In this document: positions 8,601 to 10,567 of the stretch, piece after piece
Layout of the letters: each line of letters opens with the position of its first letter
Position numbering within the stretch: the stretch's first letter is position 1
Assembly: GCA_028565635.1 (NCBI GenBank)
Contig: JAOXYB010016742.1
Location: 1-10,567 of the forward strand
Reading direction: 5' to 3'
Source: Phoronis ovalis
Lineage: Eukaryota; Phoronida; Phoronidae
DNA: 10,567 nt
The notes under the pieces: generated by a model
Database searches by the model: none
The model's input: the letters and a program-made list of their open reading frames with translations, nothing else
Told to the model about the DNA's origin: nothing
Program-made: the position numbers and the translations under genes

Positions 8601-10397
8601 AATAGAAGTTTTGCATTTATTATTAAGGCTTAAAAAAAATCTGTAGCAGAGATGTTGAATACATAACATAGATATAATACACACAACACAGTTTTACGTT
8701 TTTGCCAAATAACACTTGTCACATTTCTAAGCTCAAGCGAACATGTGTCAGTTTTTGATCACTAACATACATAGTCTTGTTTACAAAACAAATGCCCAAT
8801 CCACTTATTATTATTAGATAAATAATATTTCAAACATTTAATGTCATGGGCTTAGCAAAAACTTCCAAGAATGCAATTTGTTAACAATAATGGAAGATTT
8901 CTTGCCATTATCCTTGTAAATCACTCACCTCAGGTGTTATTCCAAGTTTACTTTCCAACTGTTTCTGATATTTTTCAAGTCTACCACTGAAGTCTTTATA
9001 TTTTCTATCCACTTGTGTAACCCATGACTTAATACCGGCAGCATGAGGATGGCCACGCTCTACTAAATTGTCTGCTAACTGTAGCAACAATTTTACTTTA
9101 TCTTTTGTTTCCTACAAAATTACATAAGAGTAACAAAAAAGTTGACATTATTTTTTTCAGGGCTTTGGTACTGGTGTCCCATTTAATATTAACAGATAAT
9201 ACTGCAACAAGAAATTTTATGCAAGACATGAGAAATGGTGTGAAATGTGCATGAGGTGAAAGTTAAGCAAGAGCTCTTCCTAGTTCTTGTATGACATCAC
9301 ACAAATTGGAGCATTATGGGATATAATGGCTCATCCTGCAGCAGTGTCATGGTACATACAAAACAATCTATATCTTCAGAACGAATCATGCACTTTCGAT
9401 AATTCTTTTTGGAAATGGTTTCAATATGATTCATCTTGAGCCATAGCTAATGTCATATTGGAGGTTGTCTTCTACTTTAACTTTTCTTTTTCTTACCAAT
9501 CTGTGCAAGTAAACTATACATGGTGAACTAAAAAATCTCCTTGTTTACGATTGCACTAATGCAATACAGCTTTACCTTAGCTATTCCTTTGAAGTGATTA
9601 TGCTCGGAGAGTAGAGATTCTGTCTCTTGCTGAGTAGCACCAACTGTTGTGTGTGATGATAAATAATTTTCACCGGTCTCGCGAATCCATTCCAATGCCT
9701 GCAACAGAATACAAGATTATGTTAGCATCTCTACAATAAAATAAATGTATGATTCGGCTGCTTTGTAATTTAAGAAATATAAGGGAATTTACTTCAGTTA
9801 TTATTTAATTTGCTCCTACTCAAAACTTAAGTAATTTGAATTTTTTTGTCCTTTGAGTGATGGGCAATTATTTAACTCACAAATGACAAAAAGTACCAAT
9901 TATATTTGTTACTTTTAATTTGTATACCTGTCTTGCACTATTTTCAAACAGGACGAATTGCTGACATTGGTCAAGTCGTTTCTTTCTAGCAGTCCAATGT
10001 TCTAGCACCAAATTTTCTTGATTTCTCAGTTGTTCAAGAGTACCTGACACAAGCAAAAAAACATTGAAAGTTAAGGGGTTATAATACAAGAGCAAGTGAG
10101 AGAAACAAACACATGCTTTAACCTCCTACAGAAATCAAAGACTGCCTGCATAAGTCAACTATGGCTTCAAATTGATTAGTAACCACAGGGTAAGATACTA
10201 GATTCAATTGTGTTGCTTCATGAAAAATTTATAAGTTTAGCAATTTTATTAAAGCCAATTCTAACATTGTATGATGTATCCCTACCATGTACAGTTTTTT
10301 CAGGCATCTGTGATTTCACTGGCATATTTAATGTGTGTACGTTGCGATGAACATACTTCATAAATGACTCTGCTGTTCTTCGTGCTAAAGTACAAGC
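1045..10397 (-). CDS. trio: Trio/Kalirin-family RhoGEF, internal part of gene (13 exons)
   Basis: Seen: thirteen minus-strand exons join in phase: 10397-10286, 10043-9928, 9698-9576, 9111-8929, 8559-8392, 8063-7954, 7692-7533, 6303-6169, 5791-5714, 5284-5102, 4742-4638, 4066-3927 and 1177-1045. They give 582 codons with no stop. In order they encode the end of a spectrin array (about 1-137), a charged linker (138-165), a DH domain (about 166-360), a PH domain (about 361-480) and an acidic Ser/Thr-rich linker. Signature strings include [82 protein letters not shown] and GVTEHIEGD. Known: Trio, Kalirin and UNC-73 share this order, and their GEF1 module loads GTP on Rac1 and RhoG. Introns are mostly phase 0; the exceptions follow exon 1 (phase 1) and exons 6 and 12 (phase 2). 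Inferred: an active GEF1. Start codon, SH3, GEF2 and any kinase lie outside the window. Dbs/MCF2L-type GEFs are a less likely alternative because the matches are Trio-specific. Confidence 0.95.
2068..2102 (-). other. Candidate alternative first exon or micro-exon
   Basis: On the minus strand an ATG at 2102 opens a frame reading [11 protein letters not shown] plus two bases, and ends exactly at a perfect GTAAGT donor (2067-2062). Its phase-2 end is the phase needed to join exon 13. If entered from an AG 13 bases upstream of the ATG, the segment is 48 nt and could also be inserted between exons 12 and 13 without a frame change. There is no family match, and the upstream pyrimidine tract is poor. 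It could be chance. Confidence 0.25.
2511..2541. repeat. 16-bp tandem duplication
   Basis: CTTCACCAAGGTATG occurs twice in tandem with a 16-bp period, at 2511-2525 and 2527-2541. It is probably a small replication-slippage duplication in intronic DNA. Confidence 0.9.
2583..2620. repeat. (TA)19 dinucleotide microsatellite
   Basis: There are nineteen uninterrupted TA units in the large intron. The array is self-complementary and likely length-variable between individuals. Confidence 0.98.
2840..2913. repeat. Five-copy 15-bp minisatellite
   Basis: The unit GTCCAAGYACATAGT repeats five times, the last copy lacking its final T. The variable base alternates C, T, C, T, T, which hints at a 30-bp dimer as the unit of duplication. 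On the minus strand the repeat is open in more than one frame and gives a CTWTL-type repeat peptide. The setting is intronic and I do not regard it as coding. Confidence 0.95.
3074..3081. promoter_or_regulatory. Perfect CRE octamer TGACGTCA
   Basis: TGACGTCA is the palindromic consensus bound by CREB/ATF bZIP factors. It lies in the large intron about 970 bases upstream, in gene direction, of the candidate exon at 2102-2068. A single 8-mer in several kilobases is weak evidence for function. Confidence 0.3.
3927..4066 (-). CDS. trio: Exon 12 of window: PH1 C-terminal helix and linker
   Basis: This exon has 46 codons plus two bases. The first part, [20 protein letters not shown], is the C-terminal PH helix with its invariant tryptophan, and the match to Trio (ASSIEx-KQxWIxxIREVIQER) is close. 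The second part is a low-complexity linker with Ser, Pro and Asn ([11 protein letters not shown]) and no clear family match. The acceptor is TTTTAG and the donor is GTATGT. The exon ends in phase 2. Confidence 0.94.
4067..4637 (-). other. 571-base intron within PH1
   Basis: The intron runs from donor GTCAGT to acceptor TTTTAG. The only distinctive feature is the 10-bp G-rich repeat at 4266-4306. The rest is unremarkable AT-rich sequence. Confidence 0.9.
4266..4306 (+). repeat. 10-bp G-rich tandem repeat (TGGAGGGAGG)
   Basis: Three full units of TGGAGGGAGG are flanked by partial copies, giving about four periods. The plus strand, which is the template for the gene, carries many GG and GGG runs that could form a two- or three-tier G-quadruplex. 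The transcript strand is a C/U-rich tract lying about 200 bases upstream of the exon 12 acceptor. Confidence 0.93.
4638..4742 (-). CDS. trio: Exon 11 of window: PH1, middle
   Basis: This phase 0-0 exon has 35 codons and reads [20 protein letters not shown], then [16 protein letters not shown]-x-G-V-T-E-H-x-E-G-D-x-C-K-F-A-L-W is nearly identical to vertebrate Trio and Kalirin PH1. The loop after it ([10 protein letters not shown]) differs, as expected for a PH loop. The acceptor is CTTGTAG and the donor is GTCAGT. Confidence 0.95.
4743..5101 (-). other. 359-base intron after exon 10
   Basis: It starts with the duplicated donor region (5077-5116 spans the exon border) and ends CTTGTAG. I see nothing else notable in it. 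Confidence 0.9.
5077..5116. repeat. 17-bp tandem duplication across the exon 10 donor
   Basis: The 17-mer ACCATAAGCCTAAACTT occurs at 5083-5099 and again, exactly, at 5100-5116. A further six bases of a third copy (AAACTT) lie at 5077-5082. Because the unit spans the exon end plus GT, it creates two identical donor sites 17 bases apart. Confidence 0.98.
5102..5284 (-). CDS. trio: Exon 10 of window: PH1, first part
   Basis: This phase 0-0 exon has 61 codons. It reads [20 protein letters not shown], then [20 protein letters not shown] and [21 protein letters not shown]. The GRERxxFxF..LVFxKEVKDS pattern is strand 1 to 3 of the Trio/Kalirin PH1 fold. The acceptor is TTGCAG followed by GAG, a NAGNAG pair that could drop one Glu. 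The donor GTAAGT lies inside a 17-bp tandem duplication, so an identical donor stands 17 bases further on. Only the first donor keeps phase 0 with the next exon. Confidence 0.95.
5285..5713 (-). other. 429-base intron between DH1 and PH1 exons
   Basis: The donor is GTTTGT and the acceptor is TTGCAG. An open frame continues from exon 9 into it but has no family match. Nothing else is recognised. Confidence 0.88.
5714..5791 (-). CDS. trio: Exon 9 of window: DH1, last helix
   Basis: This small phase 0-0 exon has 26 codons and begins [20 protein letters not shown], then MLEGIE. The NDAMH asparagine corresponds to the conserved Asn near the end of DH domains that supports nucleotide exchange by contacting switch II. 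The P-(K/R)-(K/R)-A-N-D-A-M-H string is shared with Trio and Kalirin. The acceptor is TTGTAG and the donor GTTTGT is weak. The frame stays open beyond the donor into the intron, but that extension has no family resemblance. Confidence 0.95.
5792..6168 (-). other. 377-base intron within DH1
   Basis: The donor is GTGTGT and the acceptor is TTGTAG. A small hairpin (CCTGG, six-base loop, CCAGG) lies near 5859. I see no gene or mobile element in it. Confidence 0.85.
6169..6303 (-). CDS. trio: Exon 8 of window: DH1, CR3
   Basis: This is a phase 0-0 exon of 45 codons. It reads [20 protein letters not shown], then [20 protein letters not shown] and KGEIK. [20 protein letters not shown] is conserved region 3, the long helix that forms the GTPase-binding face of DH domains. 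The basic and hydrophobic residues expected there are intact. The acceptor is TTTGTAG and the donor GTGTGT is non-optimal. Skipping this exon would keep frame but remove the catalytic helix. Confidence 0.97.
6362..7050. mobile_element. Non-autonomous DNA transposon-like element, TA-flanked
   Basis: The ends at 6360-6385 and 7027-7052 (flanking TA included) are inverted copies, identical at 22 of 26 positions. Shared cores are TATTTTCTC and ATAATCGCCC. Each end is bordered by a TA dinucleotide, as in Tc1/mariner/pogo-type insertions. Just inside lie copies of GGGCGATTATTA at 6387, 6420, 6454, 6967 and 7027, with variants near 6436 and 6985. At about 690 bp, with no transposase-like protein seen, it looks like a MITE or internally deleted copy. 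The right border is uncertain because TACAGTA just beyond it could belong to a longer terminus. The superfamily is inference. Confidence 0.75.
6376..6396. repeat. Subterminal 10-bp palindrome in the element
   Basis: ATAATCGCCC, a single T, and the exact reverse complement GGGCGATTAT stand together at the left end of the element. The motif copies that follow continue the same sequence, so the left end is a small array of one binding-site-like motif in both orientations. Confidence 0.9.
7533..7692 (-). CDS. trio: Exon 7 of window: DH1, CR2
   Basis: This exon completes the split Asn codon and reads 53 further codons to a phase-0 end. It contains [20 protein letters not shown], then [20 protein letters not shown] and ending [19 protein letters not shown] and YCKNKPDS are near-diagnostic for the Trio/Kalirin first DH domain. 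The acceptor is CTTTCAG and the donor is GTGAGT. The following intron is the one enlarged by the inverted-repeat element at 6362-7050. Confidence 0.97.
7954..8063 (-). CDS. trio: Exon 6 of window: DH1, start of CR2
   Basis: The exon has 36 codons plus two bases. It starts [20 protein letters not shown] and continues [16 protein letters not shown]. The IFGNIxxIxxFH string is a hallmark of DH domains and matches Trio closely. The segment before it (YYHAEM for the vertebrate TYLWEM) aligns without a gap but is less conserved. The donor is a perfect GTAAGT and the acceptor is TTTTCAG. It ends in phase 2, and the next exon's C completes an asparagine codon. Confidence 0.94.
8064..8391 (-). other. 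328-base intron within DH1
   Basis: The donor is GTAAGA and the acceptor is TTTTCAG. It is AT-rich and I see nothing else in it. Confidence 0.9.
8392..8559 (-). CDS. trio: Exon 5 of window: linker and start of DH1 (CR1)
   Basis: This phase 0-0 exon has 56 codons. Residues 1-28 are highly charged ([19 protein letters not shown]) and form the linker. From about residue 26 it reads [20 protein letters not shown], then [11 protein letters not shown], which is conserved region 1 of the DH domain. The Glu of HTERTY sits where Dbl-family GEFs place the conserved glutamate that contacts GTPase switch I. The acceptor reads TTACAG followed directly by ACAG. The second AG lies 4 bases inside the exon and would break the frame, so the first is taken. 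The donor is GTAAGA. Confidence 0.96.
8560..8928 (-). other. 369-base intron between spectrin array and linker/DH1
   Basis: The donor is GTGAGT and the acceptor is CTTACAG. It is AT-rich and I see nothing else in it. Confidence 0.9.
8929..9111 (-). CDS. trio: Exon 4 of window: last spectrin repeat, final part
   Basis: This phase 0-0 exon of 61 codons has acceptor TTTGTAG and a consensus donor GTGAGT. It reads [20 protein letters not shown], then [35 protein letters not shown] and ends TPE. The motif LADxxxExGHxHA and the VDxxYxDFSxRxEKY helix match the end of the Trio/Kalirin spectrin array immediately before the linker to DH1. Confidence 0.96.
9112..9575 (-). other. 464-base intron within last spectrin repeat
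   Basis: The donor is GTAAAG and the acceptor is TTTGTAG. It contains one copy of a 16-bp string (9290-9305, TATGACATCACACAAA) that also occurs at 3871-3886. Otherwise it is featureless. Confidence 0.9.
9576..9698 (-). CDS. trio: Exon 3 of window: last spectrin repeat, middle
   Basis: This is a symmetric phase 0-0 exon of 41 codons beginning [17 protein letters not shown] and ending HFKGIAK. The pattern W-I-x-E/D-x-G-E-x-Y-L-S-x-H-T is shared with Trio and Kalirin. The Q-rich segment that follows is a spectrin-type helix. It is flanked by TTGCAG and GTAAAG. It has no start codon of its own to mark it, and was found from splice signals plus family resemblance. Confidence 0.93.
9928..10043 (-). 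CDS. trio: Exon 2 of window: last spectrin repeat, first part
   Basis: The exon completes a phase-1 glycine codon and then reads 38 codons to a phase-0 end. It contains the helix [20 protein letters not shown] followed by VLFENSARQ. The RLDQCQQ and VLFE...A motifs are the recognisable core of the final Trio/Kalirin spectrin-like repeat. The acceptor is GTGTCAG and the donor is GTATAC. The reading frame stays open a little way past the donor into the intron, but homology to the family stops at the glutamine before GTATAC. Confidence 0.94.
10286..10397 (-). CDS. trio: Exon 1 of window: spectrin-repeat junction
   Basis: This exon has 37 codons plus one base. It starts in phase 0 after a clear pyrimidine tract ending TTTCCAG and begins [15 protein letters not shown], continuing with VHRNV and a short proline-containing stretch. 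The ACTLARRTA start and HRN motif are shared with vertebrate Trio and Kalirin, just before the last spectrin-like repeat of the array. The donor GTAGGG is weaker than most others in the window. The exon ends in phase 1, and the split glycine codon is completed by the next exon. Confidence 0.92.
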
Positions 10398-10567
10398 CTG
10401 GAAAGAAATTAATTTGGAAAATAAAAATATACGAAATTACACCATGTCACCTGTCACTTTCTTTAATGAAATCTAACATTTCAACTCTAGCTGACTGGGA
10501 AAATGACAAAGTAAACTATTCCATGTCCCCCTATTTTTGTAAAGGGAAATAAAAGGAAACACACTTG

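Noticed and set aside
10364-10552. 62-codon plus-strand frame at the right edge
   Set aside because: It overlaps the first exon in antisense and runs into intron. It has no recognisable content.
1-10567. CRISPR arrays, tRNA or rRNA genes, bacterial operons, phage or viral genes
   Set aside because: The regular repeats are micro- or minisatellites without spacers. No tRNA box pair or rRNA-like core was seen, and the whole window is explained as an animal multi-exon gene with its introns.

Overview
The window is AT-rich nuclear DNA from an animal. It carries an internal part of one large intron-containing gene on the minus strand, the Trio/Kalirin (UNC-73) family of spectrin-repeat Rho guanine-nucleotide exchange factors. 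Thirteen coding exons can be read from right to left (10397 down to 1045). All have GT-AG borders and matching phases, and together they encode 582 codons without a stop. Both ends of the gene lie outside the window. The gene structure and protein point to a metazoan. Invertebrates usually have one Trio-type gene, and the short, AT-rich introns suggest an invertebrate, but I cannot name the phylum.

Layout in gene order. Exons 1-4 (10397-8929) encode the end of the spectrin-repeat array. Exons 5-9 (8559-5714) encode the linker and the first Dbl-homology (DH1) domain. Exons 10-12 (5284-3927) encode the first pleckstrin-homology domain (PH1). Exon 13 (1177-1045) is an acidic, Ser/Thr-rich linker at the place where vertebrate Trio and Kalirin lead into their first SH3 domain. 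The SH3 and anything after it (second DH-PH, kinase) would lie to the left of base 1. The encoded part is therefore the Rac/RhoG-type GEF1 module with its spectrin-repeat lead-in. By family knowledge it acts at the membrane in axon guidance and cytoskeletal control.

Most introns are 229-571 bases and contain little. Two are larger. The 1229-base intron inside DH1 (6304-7532) holds a non-autonomous DNA-transposon-like element of about 690 bp, with inverted ends, TA flanks and seven copies of a GGGCGATTATTA-type motif. The 2749-base intron between PH1 and the linker (1178-3926) holds a (TA)19 microsatellite, a five-copy 15-bp minisatellite, a perfect CRE octamer and a possible small alternative exon.

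The points most worth a second look are: a 17-bp tandem duplication that copies the splice donor of the PH1 exon at 5102, where the second donor would give an immediate stop; the phase-matched candidate alternative first exon or micro-exon at 2068-2102; and the transposon-like element. I see no bacterial-type system, CRISPR array, RNA gene or complete second protein-coding gene.
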